Source: a virus
Virus record (IMG/VR): IMGVR_UViG_3300025282_000167
Span: 1 to 29,462 of that record
Reading direction: 5' to 3' (one strand)
DNA length: 29,462 bases
In this document: piece by piece, positions 23,686-29,112 of the stretch
How positions within the stretch are numbered: position 1 is the stretch's first letter
Layout: each line of letters starts with the position of its first letter
Translations under genes and position numbers: made by a program
The notes under the pieces: generated by a model
Told to the model about the DNA's origin: nothing
The model's input: only the letters and a program-made list of their open reading frames with translations
The model's database searches: none

Positions 23686-23857
23686 AGCGCCAAAAGTGGG
23701 CGACTTAGTTTCCTGGGTCGAAGACGTTGGAATTGTTGAAGAAACTCGCGGCACAGATATAAAAGTACTCTGGCAAGTACCTATCAAAAACGGATTCGAT
23801 GACATTAAAATCTGTTGGGTGGCGTGTCGCAGCGTAGAAATACTTTCGAGAGCATAA
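23669..23857 (+). CDS. VGDLV-family protein with an N-terminal extension
   Basis: A 62-residue family member. Seven residues (MTSHSKA) precede PKVGDLVSWVED, followed by VGIVEETRGTDIKVLWQVP and a C-terminal VEILSRA. The core pattern of KVGDLV, GIVEE and VLW is kept. It starts in a 17-base overlap inside the previous gene (GAT GAC GTC against ATG ACG TCC). No clear SD is seen, so reinitiation is likely. Function unknown. Confidence 0.65.
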   Translation: MTSHSKAPKVGDLVSWVEDVGIVEETRGTDIKVLWQVPIKNGFDDIKICWVACRSVEILSRA

Positions 23858-23905
23858 AAAAACAAAATACTTCTTGACATTTCTGTCAAAATTTGAGATA
23901 ATATA
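23854..23905 (+). repeat. 52-base direct repeat, copy 1 (promoter region)
   Basis: This segment, from ATAAAAAAACAAAATAC through the promoter to ATATA, is identical to 24614-24665. It holds TTGACATTTCTGTCAA, a 6-base palindrome over the -35, followed by the extended -10. Copies of a whole promoter imply recent duplication or strong selection on the control region. Confidence 0.9.
23874..23902 (+). promoter_or_regulatory. Repeated early-type promoter, copy 2
   Basis: TTGACA (23874-23879), 17 bases, GATAAT (23897-23902) with extended TGA. TTGACA and TGTCAA form an inverted repeat with a TTTC spacer, a possible operator. It drives the zinc-knuckle gene after a leader of about 25 bases with an AAAAGGAAG SD. 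Confidence 0.88.
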
Positions 23906-23933
23906 ATAGAACCTAGTCGAAAAGGAAGAAAAA

Positions 23934-24614
23934 ATGAGTTGGGATGGAACTGTTAGGTGTTCGCATTGTTACACTAAGGGTCACAACCGTGCAAGTTGTC
24001 CAGAATTGAAAGAACGTATGGAGTCACGCCTCAAAGATAATCCAGACGACTGGCGCGCCAAAGAATATTTTGAAAAGAAAAGTCGCCGCAGTAACCGCAC
24101 GTGCGGCTATTGTAAAAGAACTGGTCACAACCGCAAAACGTGTTCCGAGACAAAGAAAGATAAACAACGGTTCATTGAAAAAAATGTGGAAATTCGCGAA
24201 GAAGCATTAAGTTGGCTCAAAGAGGCTGGACTTGGCGTTGGTACACTTGTCAAATATAGTTACTGGTCTCGTGTACACTACGAGACACGGCAAGCCCTTG
24301 GACTAGTAAAAAATATTCGATGGGATAACATTAAGGCGCAAATTGGTCGTCCTGACAGCACATTTTCTAATTCGACTATATCATTTTTGGATTGTGTACC
24401 AGTGGATTCTATGGACATAAACGAACTTAGCACCCACTACACCGCTGCGTTGGAAATTGTAAGCACTATTCCAAGTCAGTTAGTTACAGCACAAGTGCCA
24501 CATGGTTGGTTAGCCAGTACTGATGAACCAACTTTGAAAAATATTGAAGAGACGCTGAAAGAAGACGATATGCGATACACTCGCGAGTGTATTCTAGGAA
24601 TCAGCGCTTATTAA
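23934..24614 (+). CDS. Two-zinc-knuckle (CCHC) protein
   Basis: A 226-residue protein. Two perfect CX2CX4HX4C zinc knuckles stand near the N-terminus: C9, C12, H17, C22 (CSHCYTKGHNRASC) and C57, C60, H65, C70 (CGYCKRTGHNRKTC). Such knuckles bind single-stranded RNA or DNA and are commoner in eukaryotic and retroviral proteins than in phages. The rest includes GVGTLVKYSYWS and ALGLVKNIRWDNI, reminiscent of the VGDLV barrel pattern, and an acidic C-terminus. It has its own promoter, nearly identical to that of the AAA+ gene that follows, suggesting joint expression. The binding role is inferred from the motif. Confidence 0.85.
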   Translation: MSWDGTVRCSHCYTKGHNRASCPELKERMESRLKDNPDDWRAKEYFEKKSRRSNRTCGYCKRTGHNRKTCSETKKDKQRFIEKNVEIREEALSWLKEAGLGVGTLVKYSYWSRVHYETRQALGLVKNIRWDNIKAQIGRPDSTFSNSTISFLDCVPVDSMDINELSTHYTAALEIVSTIPSQLVTAQVPHGWLASTDEPTLKNIEETLKEDDMRYTRECILGISAY

Positions 24615-24665
24615 TAAAAAAACAAAATACTTCTTGACATTTCTGTCAAAATTTGAGATAATATA
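24614..24665 (+). repeat. 52-base direct repeat, copy 2 (promoter region)
   Basis: Identical to 23854-23905. It spans the -35 palindrome and extended -10 that drive the MoxR-like gene. The sequence diverges after ATATA, each copy keeping its own leader and SD. Confidence 0.9.
24634..24662 (+). promoter_or_regulatory. Repeated early-type promoter, copy 3
   Basis: TTGACA (24634-24639), 17 bases, GATAAT (24657-24662), extended TGA. It is identical in core and spacer to the promoter at 23874. The start is expected near 24669, leaving a leader of about 29 bases before ATG 24698. Confidence 0.88.
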
Positions 24666-24697
24666 TATAGAAACAATCGAAAAGGGATAGTTATAGT

Positions 24698-25777
24698 ATG
24701 GCAATCGATTTTAAAAGCTTTCTTCAGTGCGCTCCTCACGTCATTAACGTTCGCAAACCTATTCTGATTCGCGGTCGTCATGGCGTTGGCAAGAGCGAGG
24801 TTGTTTACCAGATTGCCGAGCAAATGCAATTGCCCGTCGTCGAACGACGAGCATCTCAGATGACTGAAGGCGACCTCCTTGGCATGCCTTCGCCTGAAAT
24901 GGTTGAGATTAACGGTGAACAAGCATCTGTTTTTCGACCGTTTTCGTGGTTCCTTCAAGCATGCACCGAGCCTGTAGTCTTATTCTTGGATGAGGTCGAT
25001 CGTGCTACTACTGAGGTACGCCAAGGCATCTTCGAGTTGACTGATTCACGTAAGCTTGCAGGATGGTCCTTGCATGCTGGCACTATTGTTGTTGCTGCTG
25101 TCAATGGTGGTGAGCATGGCGACCAATACCAAGTTAATGAAATGGACCCTGCGGAGCTTGACCGTTATACTGTGTTTGACGTAGAACCTTCTGTCGAAGA
25201 TTGGTTGGGTTGGGCAAAAGACAACGTTGAAGGTATTATTTGGGACTTCATTAGTCATAACCGTGCCCATTTGGAGCATGCGAGTGATTACGAACCCAAC
25301 AAGATTTATCCATCTCGTCGTTCTTGGAAACGTCTAAACGATTGTCTCGTTGCTGCTTGTTTGTTGGAAGAGGCTTCTCCGGTTCTTTTCAACCTCGCAA
25401 CGGCATTCGTCGGTTTTGAGGCAGCGGTTTCGTTAAATGATTTTATAAAGAATTACGAACGTCAAGTAACGGTCGAAGATATTCTCGTTAAAGGCGACAT
25501 TGACAAGACTAACACCTTTGACATTAACGAACACAATGCTTTGGTTGAAAAAATGGAGGCCACTGAAATTTTCAGCGAGGTACTAGAGGCCGCGCAGATT
25601 CAGAACCTTGCTAACTACTTCGTCTCGTTGCCTAGTGAGTGCGCTATGAAATTGTGGACGGTTCTGGGAACGGGTGCCTTGGATAATACTACTGCGCTTC
25701 ACCAGTCTTCGTCTCAAGACGGCAAGACAATTGCTAGTCACATGGTTGAGCTTCTCACTGGGAATGTAGCAGAATAA
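24698..25777 (+). CDS. MoxR-like AAA+ ATPase
   Basis: A 359-residue ATPase. Walker A is GRHGVGKS (26-33), Walker B VVLFLDE (93-99), sensor 1 is likely N136 in VVAAVNGG, and ELDRY (153-157) supplies a probable arginine finger. The layout matches MoxR-type chaperones, which typically pair with a von Willebrand factor A (VWA) protein to remodel or load metal into a client. The next gene encodes such a VWA protein, so the pair very likely works together. AAAGGGATAG serves as SD. Base composition is clearly more GC-rich than in the left part of the window. The client is unknown. A virus precedent is the MoxR/VWA pair of Acidianus two-tailed virus. Confidence 0.88.
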   Translation: MAIDFKSFLQCAPHVINVRKPILIRGRHGVGKSEVVYQIAEQMQLPVVERRASQMTEGDLLGMPSPEMVEINGEQASVFRPFSWFLQACTEPVVLFLDEVDRATTEVRQGIFELTDSRKLAGWSLHAGTIVVAAVNGGEHGDQYQVNEMDPAELDRYTVFDVEPSVEDWLGWAKDNVEGIIWDFISHNRAHLEHASDYEPNKIYPSRRSWKRLNDCLVAACLLEEASPVLFNLATAFVGFEAAVSLNDFIKNYERQVTVEDILVKGDIDKTNTFDINEHNALVEKMEATEIFSEVLEAAQIQNLANYFVSLPSECAMKLWTVLGTGALDNTTALHQSSSQDGKTIASHMVELLTGNVAE

Positions 25778-25796
25778 ACATTATTCTGGAGACAAA

Positions 25797-25826
25797 AGAT
25801 GGAACAACAAAAAAGTTGTTCCATCT
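25797..25826 (+). terminator. Rho-independent terminator after the MoxR-like gene
   Basis: AGATGGAACAAC (25797-25808) pairs fully with GTTGTTCCATCT (25815-25826) around a six-A loop: 12 pairs. The downstream sequence is T-rich (TTTTCTTCTT, 25831-25840). It separates the AAA+ gene from the promoter of the next gene. A 25-codon frame also crosses it (see the rejected items). Confidence 0.75.
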
Positions 25827-25837
25827 CCATTTTCTTC

Positions 25838-25866
25838 TTGACAAATCGCGCGCTATATGAGATAAT
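25838..25866 (+). promoter_or_regulatory. Repeated early-type promoter, copy 4
   Basis: TTGACA (25838-25843), 17 bases, GATAAT (25861-25866), extended TGA. The expected start, about seven bases after the -10, coincides with ATG 25873, so the mRNA from this promoter would be leaderless. Confidence 0.85.
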
Positions 25867-25872
25867 ATACCT

Positions 25873-27117
25873 ATGATTGAGACAAAGAAAACTTTCGACT
25901 TGAACATGCACGTTGCGCGACTCCTTATGGATGAGCCCTTCTTTGCGGCTCTTTCACGTCGCATTAACAAGGTGTCGTCCACCTTGTTGCCAACTGCTGG
26001 TGTACGTGTCAATCCTGATACAGCACAATTCGAGATGCTCTACAATCCTGAATTCTTTTTGAAGCTGAACGATGCTGCGCGGAAAGATGTTCTAAAGCAC
26101 GAGTTTTATCACTTGGTCTTTGAGCATGTTACTAGCCGCAAACCAGAAGGCATTAACCCGCTTACTTGGAATTTCGCCACAGACCTTGCAATTAATTCGC
26201 ACCTGAAGAATCTTCCTGGAGGTTGCCTAAAGCCAGGGCAAGCCCCCTTTGCTGATTTTCAATCAGGTCTTTCCGCTGAAGCATATTTGAGCCTTCTTCA
26301 GAAAAAACAGGAAGACGAAGACAAAGGAAAAGATAATAATTCTGACGATGGCGAGAAAAGCGACGAAAAAGATGGTGGTTCTGGTAATAGTGCAGAAGGC
26401 AACGAAAATGGAGAGGGTTTTGACAACGGTCAATTTGATTCTCATGAAGGTTGGGGCACTGCTGATTCTACCACTGAGGAGATTGCAAAAGAGCGCCTGA
26501 AGGAATTTATTAAAAAAGCAGCAGAAGAAGCAAACAAAAGTAATAATGGTTGGGGCAGCATACCTGCTAATTGTCGGCGCAACATTATTGACCGATTGAA
26601 AACCCACGTAGACTGGAAAAAGGTTTTGCGATATTTTGTTAAGACAAGTACGCGCGCCAATAAGCGAAACACTGTCAAGCGTTTGAATAAACGCTATGCT
26701 TACATTCATGCTGGCAGCAAAGTGACTCGCCGCGCCAATATTGCTATTAGTATTGACCAGTCTGGCTCCGTTGACGACGAGATGCTGAAGGCGTTTTTCA
26801 GCGAGTTGAATAAGCTTGCAAAGCTTGCCTCTTTCACTGTCATTCCTTTCGACACACGAGTCGATGAATCTCTTGTTTATGAATGGAAACACGGTCAGAA
26901 CCACAAAACAGAGCGTGTTATGTGCGGTGGAACGTGCTTCAATGCTCCGACTGAATACGTAAACAAACACGGTTTCGATGGTCACCTAATCTTGACAGAC
27001 CTCATGGCACCGAAGCCCAAAGCATCGAAATGCCAACGCATGTGGATGACTACGAAGTACTATGCAAAACACCCGTACTTTAAAACCAATGAGCGTGTTT
27101 TGGCAATTGACGTGTAA
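25873..27117 (+). CDS. Metallopeptidase-like / VWA-domain protein (DUF2201-like)
   Basis: A 414-residue protein in three parts. The N-terminal domain carries HEFYH (H76, E77, H80), a zinc HExxH motif, followed by FATDLAINSHL as in DUF2201 proteins. Residues about 140-200 form an acidic, Gly/Asn-rich linker. The C-terminal VWA-like domain has the metal-site residues DQSGS (D295, S297, S299), T354 in GGTCFN and D376 in LTDL. Proteins of this design are usual partners of MoxR ATPases. Peptidase activity is possible but often unproven in the family. The start at 25873 has no SD, and the upstream promoter predicts a leaderless mRNA. It is separated from the AAA+ gene by a terminator. Confidence 0.85.
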   Translation: MIETKKTFDLNMHVARLLMDEPFFAALSRRINKVSSTLLPTAGVRVNPDTAQFEMLYNPEFFLKLNDAARKDVLKHEFYHLVFEHVTSRKPEGINPLTWNFATDLAINSHLKNLPGGCLKPGQAPFADFQSGLSAEAYLSLLQKKQEDEDKGKDNNSDDGEKSDEKDGGSGNSAEGNENGEGFDNGQFDSHEGWGTADSTTEEIAKERLKEFIKKAAEEANKSNNGWGSIPANCRRNIIDRLKTHVDWKKVLRYFVKTSTRANKRNTVKRLNKRYAYIHAGSKVTRRANIAISIDQSGSVDDEMLKAFFSELNKLAKLASFTVIPFDTRVDESLVYEWKHGQNHKTERVMCGGTCFNAPTEYVNKHGFDGHLILTDLMAPKPKASKCQRMWMTTKYYAKHPYFKTNERVLAIDV

Positions 27118-27162
27118 AGAATGAAAATAATGTTTGACAAACACCTTAATATATGAGGAAAC

Positions 27163-27273
27163 ATGAACGATAGTACAAAAGATTGGTTGACAGCTATAAC
27201 AATTGTGACAGGTGTTTACGGCGTAGTCATTGTTTTGCTGGCAATCGGCGCATTTTATTTGCTGCCGTATTAA
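27163..27273 (+). CDS. Small single-pass membrane peptide
   Basis: A 36-residue frame with a short polar start (MNDSTKDW) and one long hydrophobic helix (AITIVTGVYGVVIVLLAIGA) ending FYLLPY. The SD is ATGAGGAAAC. Upstream, TTGACA (27134) with ATATGA keeps the spacing of the repeated promoters, but the -10 is GGAAAC instead of GATAAT, so the promoter looks decayed or rebuilt as an SD. Function unknown; a membrane-active early peptide is plausible. Confidence 0.55.
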   Translation: MNDSTKDWLTAITIVTGVYGVVIVLLAIGAFYLLPY

Positions 27274-27281
27274 AAAACTTC

Positions 27282-27310
27282 TTGACAAATCCCCCAAAAT
27301 TTGAGATAAT
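27282..27310 (+). promoter_or_regulatory. Repeated early-type promoter, copy 5 (drives the RNA)
   Basis: TTGACA (27282-27287), 17 bases, GATAAT (27305-27310), with AAAATTTGAGATAATATATATAG as in other copies when read in parts. No coding gene follows within 240 bases. Transcription should start near 27317 and run into the structured RNA. Confidence 0.87.
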
Positions 27311-27316
27311 ATATAT

Positions 27317-27530
27317 AGTGGAGATGGAGGTTTAGCGACTTTCCTGACCCGCTCTTTGAAAATCCGCGAGTACCAGACTGGCATGTTCAGAATATACGCC
27401 GTAGGACTGAACCGGGTTGATACCCTGTTATTTAGTCAGAGCAGAATCGGTGGGAGTGGTATCCTACTGCGTGAGTGCAACTCTCACTACGGATGAAAGG
27501 CTCATGCTGACCTCGCGGATTTTCTTTTCT
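27317..27530 (+). ncRNA. Structured non-coding RNA of unknown class
   Basis: Transcribed from a consensus promoter, about 210 nt, with no SD-supported frame. A perfect 13-pair helix closes it: 27358-27370 with 27512-27524. Inside are GCAUG/CAUGC (27381-27385 with 27503-27507), UUCAG/CUGAA (27386-27390 with 27407-27411), GGGU/ACCC (27414-27417 with 27422-27425), an eight-pair hairpin (27448-27455 with 27462-27469) and GUGAG/CUCAC (27471-27475 with 27483-27487). CCGUAG in a loop (27399-27404) could pair with CUACGG (27487-27492), a pseudoknot. A U-rich tail (27520-27529) follows the closing helix and may end transcription. I cannot match it to tRNA, tmRNA, 6S, RNase P, group I intron or known riboswitches. 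Confidence 0.65.
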
Positions 27531-27557
27531 ATTATCTACTGGAGTTAAAAACTTGGG

Positions 27558-27788
27558 ATACAAGACTTAAAGATTGGCGACAAAGTTTTTGATAAAGACA
27601 CACAACAGTGGGGAATCGTTACGGATATTCGCCCAACAACGTTTTGGGTGCTTTGGTCTGTGACCGGGAAAGTAATGGCAACTCCCTGGTTTTTGGCTGA
27701 AGAGGCATTAAGGACCGGTGACTGGAAAGTCAGCCCGCATCAAGAAATAACTTTAATCGACCCAAGAAAAAAACGAAAAACCTCTTGA
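27558..27788 (+). CDS. VGDLV-family protein with a non-standard or missing start
   Basis: The frame encodes a family member: DLKIGDKVFDKDTQQWGIVT, then TTFWVLWSVTGKV and a basic end RKKRKTS. No ATG, GTG or TTG in frame precedes the KIGD motif. The frame opens after TAA at 27546-27548, and the earliest plausible starts are ATA 27558 or ATT 27573. GGAG (27541-27544) would serve TTG 27553 in a different frame, which stops after five codons. The gene may use a rare start, be joined to the RNA upstream by processing, or be broken at its 5' end. Its TGA overlaps the -35 of the next promoter. Confidence 0.45.
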   Translation: MQDLKIGDKVFDKDTQQWGIVTDIRPTTFWVLWSVTGKVMATPWFLAEEALRTGDWKVSPHQEITLIDPRKKRKTS

Positions 27789-27813
27789 CAAACTCTCAAA
27801 TATATGAGATAAT
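27785..27813 (+). promoter_or_regulatory. Repeated early-type promoter, copy 6
   Basis: TTGACA (27785-27790), 17 bases, GATAAT (27808-27813), extended TGA. Its -35 overlaps the stop codon of the gene before it. The start near 27820 gives a leader of about 24 bases with AAAGGAGCC before ATG 27844. It heads the cassette array running to the window edge. Confidence 0.87.
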
Positions 27814-27843
27814 ATATATAGAATAATGGCAAAAGGAGCCAAA

Positions 27844-27924
27844 ATGATTGCAATTGTTGTATCTGTATTTTCTGCTACGCTGCTTAGTGCAAGCGTATTT
27901 ACTAACAAATCGACGTGGTGCTAA
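27844..27924 (+). CDS. Small membrane leader peptide
   Basis: A 26-residue frame directly after a strong SD (AAAAGGAGCC): MIAIVVSVFSATLLSASVF then TNKSTWC. The first 19 residues form a membrane helix or signal-like sequence. It ends one base before the ATG of the next gene, so it may be a translated leader that couples to the 164-residue protein. Its independent function is unknown. Confidence 0.55.
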   Translation: MIAIVVSVFSATLLSASVFTNKSTWC

Positions 27925-27925
27925 A

Positions 27926-28420
27926 ATGAAACAAAACGATGTCCTAATGAAAAAGTGGTGTTTTGGTACAGGTCGAAGTAAAGTCCGTGAAGAAGCGGTT
28001 ATGAACGAAAACGGCGAACTTCAAACCTACCGAACTTATCCCAAATACCGTACCATTGTTTTCAAAGTCGAGAAAGCCACAAAAAAAGACAACCAATGGC
28101 ATGTCGAAGGTAAACAATATTCTTCTTTGAATGGCAAACCCAAGACAACCAAACTAGTTCTTAACGAAAAAGCTGGATTGTATCGGGTTGACGGTCAGAA
28201 GCGTCCATTTCTTCAAATTGAAAATCCCGGTCAGTTGACCGAAGAAGGTCTGCCGCCTGTTGGAAGTCTTATTACAGTAAACAAAAAACATGCTATCGTT
28301 ACCGCAGTCGGACGAAATGAGTTGACCGTATTTGTCAACAACAAGATTCAAAAAATTGCTTGTCGTCCTGGCACAATTAAATGGCACTCCGACAAGATTC
28401 TCGCCAGCGCAGTAAAATGA
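27926..28420 (+). CDS. Hypothetical protein with a C-terminal barrel-like segment
   Basis: A 164-residue basic protein. The N-terminal part has MKKWCFGTGRSKVREEAVMN and YRTIVFKVEKATKKDNQWHV. The C-terminal third, PVGSLITVNKKHAIVTAVGR and ELTVFVNNKIQKI, echoes the VGDLV pattern and may be a divergent barrel. ATG 27926 is the first methionine codon; an earlier in-frame TTG would read through the leader peptide in another frame. No SD stands before it, so coupling with the leader peptide is likely. It ends in an ATGA overlap with the first gene of the array. Function unknown. Confidence 0.6.
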   Translation: MKQNDVLMKKWCFGTGRSKVREEAVMNENGELQTYRTYPKYRTIVFKVEKATKKDNQWHVEGKQYSSLNGKPKTTKLVLNEKAGLYRVDGQKRPFLQIENPGQLTEEGLPPVGSLITVNKKHAIVTAVGRNELTVFVNNKIQKIACRPGTIKWHSDKILASAVK

Positions 28421-28617
28421 AGGTAGGCGACTTGGTAAAAATCATAAAAGCAAGAATAGGCGTCCCCGCTGACTCAGTTGGGTTGATAATCGATTCTTTT
28501 CTGAGCGCACCCCGAAAGTGGCTGATTTACGAAATACAACTTTGTGGTGGCAAGCGTAACGGCAAAATAGTCAGACGCCTCGCAGAAGACTTGGAGACAA
28601 TCAGTGCAAGTCGGTGA
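28417..28617 (+). CDS. VGDLV-family cassette 1
   Basis: A 66-residue protein: MKVGDLVKIIKARIGVPADS, VGLIIDSFLSAPRKWLIY, EIQLCGGKRNG and a C-terminal ETISASR. It opens the tandem array. The ATG overlaps the preceding stop as ATGA; an upstream in-frame ATG (28381) lies deep inside the previous gene and would disrupt the family N-terminus. The last 14 bases overlap cassette 2, and TTGGAGACAATC in its ETI region holds that gene's SD. Probably a small SH3/KOW-like barrel. Confidence 0.72.
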   Translation: MKVGDLVKIIKARIGVPADSVGLIIDSFLSAPRKWLIYEIQLCGGKRNGKIVRRLAEDLETISASR

Positions 28618-28795
28618 TTTAGTGCAGCTTTTAGACGTGCACGGAAAACCAGAACCGTTAACAGGGATTATTACAGGGTTCACAAACGGCGGATTCAGAA
28701 AAGGACTAGTCAAAGTGCACTGGTCTAATGGGTTCAACCACCGCGATGCTGCATGGCAGTGGGGGCGATTGAAGGTGATAAATGCAAGTCGGTGA
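28604..28795 (+). CDS. VGDLV-family cassette 2
   Basis: A 63-residue protein starting at GTG 28604: MQVGDLVQLLDVHGKPEPLT, GIITGFTNGGFRKGLVKVHW, then WGRLKVINASR. A G-rich loop (TNGGFRKG) lies between the barrel strands. GGAG seven to eight bases before GTG lies in the previous gene's codons. The 14-base overlap with cassette 3 again places TGA inside Gly-Asp. GAAGGTGATAA at its end is the SD for cassette 3. Confidence 0.72.
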   Translation: MQVGDLVQLLDVHGKPEPLTGIITGFTNGGFRKGLVKVHWSNGFNHRDAAWQWGRLKVINASR

Positions 28796-28946
28796 TTTAG
28801 TGAAATATTCCTACCACAAAAAAGTAGGCACAGGTATTATTGTGGGCTTTGATAAAGAAAATGACCCCATAGTCAGGGATAATGCCTCTGGAGTTGTTTG
28901 TGCGTCATGGCGCAAAAAGGTGGAGGTTATCAGTGCAAGTCGGTGA
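28782..28946 (+). CDS. VGDLV-family cassette 3
   Basis: A 54-residue protein, the only member of the dense array with an ATG at the joint: MQVGDLVKYSYHKKVGTGII, VGFDKENDPIVRD, then VCASWRKKVEVISASR. It is the shortest member. AAGGTG before the ATG and GGAGG at its own end (28922-28926, for the next GTG) lie in coding sequence. The overlap with each neighbour is 14 bases. Confidence 0.7.
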   Translation: MQVGDLVKYSYHKKVGTGIIVGFDKENDPIVRDNASGVVCASWRKKVEVISASR

Positions 28947-29112
28947 CCTAGTAACTTGGACGCAGCGTAACGAGCGACAAATTGGTATTATCGTTGCTGA
29001 CCCAGATTTCGGGCACAAGGGTGCACAATCACAATGCTGGAGTGTGGTCCACAATGGAGAAATGACAATCGCACGAGAAGAATGGCTGAAGGTGATAAGT
29101 GCAAGTCGGTGA
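28933..29112 (+). CDS. VGDLV-family cassette 4
   Basis: A 59-residue protein from GTG 28933: MQVGDLVTWTQRNERQIGII, VADPDFGHKG, QCWSVVHNGEM and EEWLKVISASR. GGAGG in the previous gene's EVIS codons is six bases from the GTG. An upstream in-frame ATG (28882) would add 17 residues from the previous gene's territory and is not preferred. It overlaps cassette 5 by 14 bases. Confidence 0.72.
   Translation: MQVGDLVTWTQRNERQIGIIVADPDFGHKGAQSQCWSVVHNGEMTIAREEWLKVISASR

Noticed and set aside
25799-25876. A 25-codon frame (MEQQKSCSIS...) with GGAG before it and an ATGA overlap with the metallopeptidase gene
   Set aside because: It runs across a 12-pair terminator hairpin and a consensus promoter, which explain the sequence better. 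Kept only as a possible coupling leader.
26263-26985. A 240-codon frame on the minus strand within the metallopeptidase/VWA gene
   Set aside because: It lies wholly inside a gene with clear catalytic motifs, has no start signal and no recognisable domain.
27134-27162. A seventh copy of the repeated promoter
   Set aside because: The -35 and spacing fit, but the -10 is GGAAAC. It more likely works only as part of the SD for the gene at 27163.
27431-27460. A cobalamin riboswitch, suggested by AGTCAGA near the B12-dependent reductase theme
   Set aside because: Only part of the B12 box is present, the order of the other conserved elements is wrong, and the downstream gene is unrelated to cobalamin.
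27359-27496. A 37-46 codon frame inside the structured RNA
   Set aside because: No SD before ATG 27383 or the upstream TTG, no recognisable protein pattern, and a strong helical pairing pattern instead.
27317-27530. A retron msr-msd RNA or diversity-generating template
   Set aside because: The terminal inverted repeats fit superficially, but no reverse transcriptase gene is present in the window.
27317-27530. A group I intron, suggested by GUGCAAC and the gene without a start downstream
   Set aside because: The conserved P7 and P3 pairing segments and the terminal guanosine context are not found, and the element is short.
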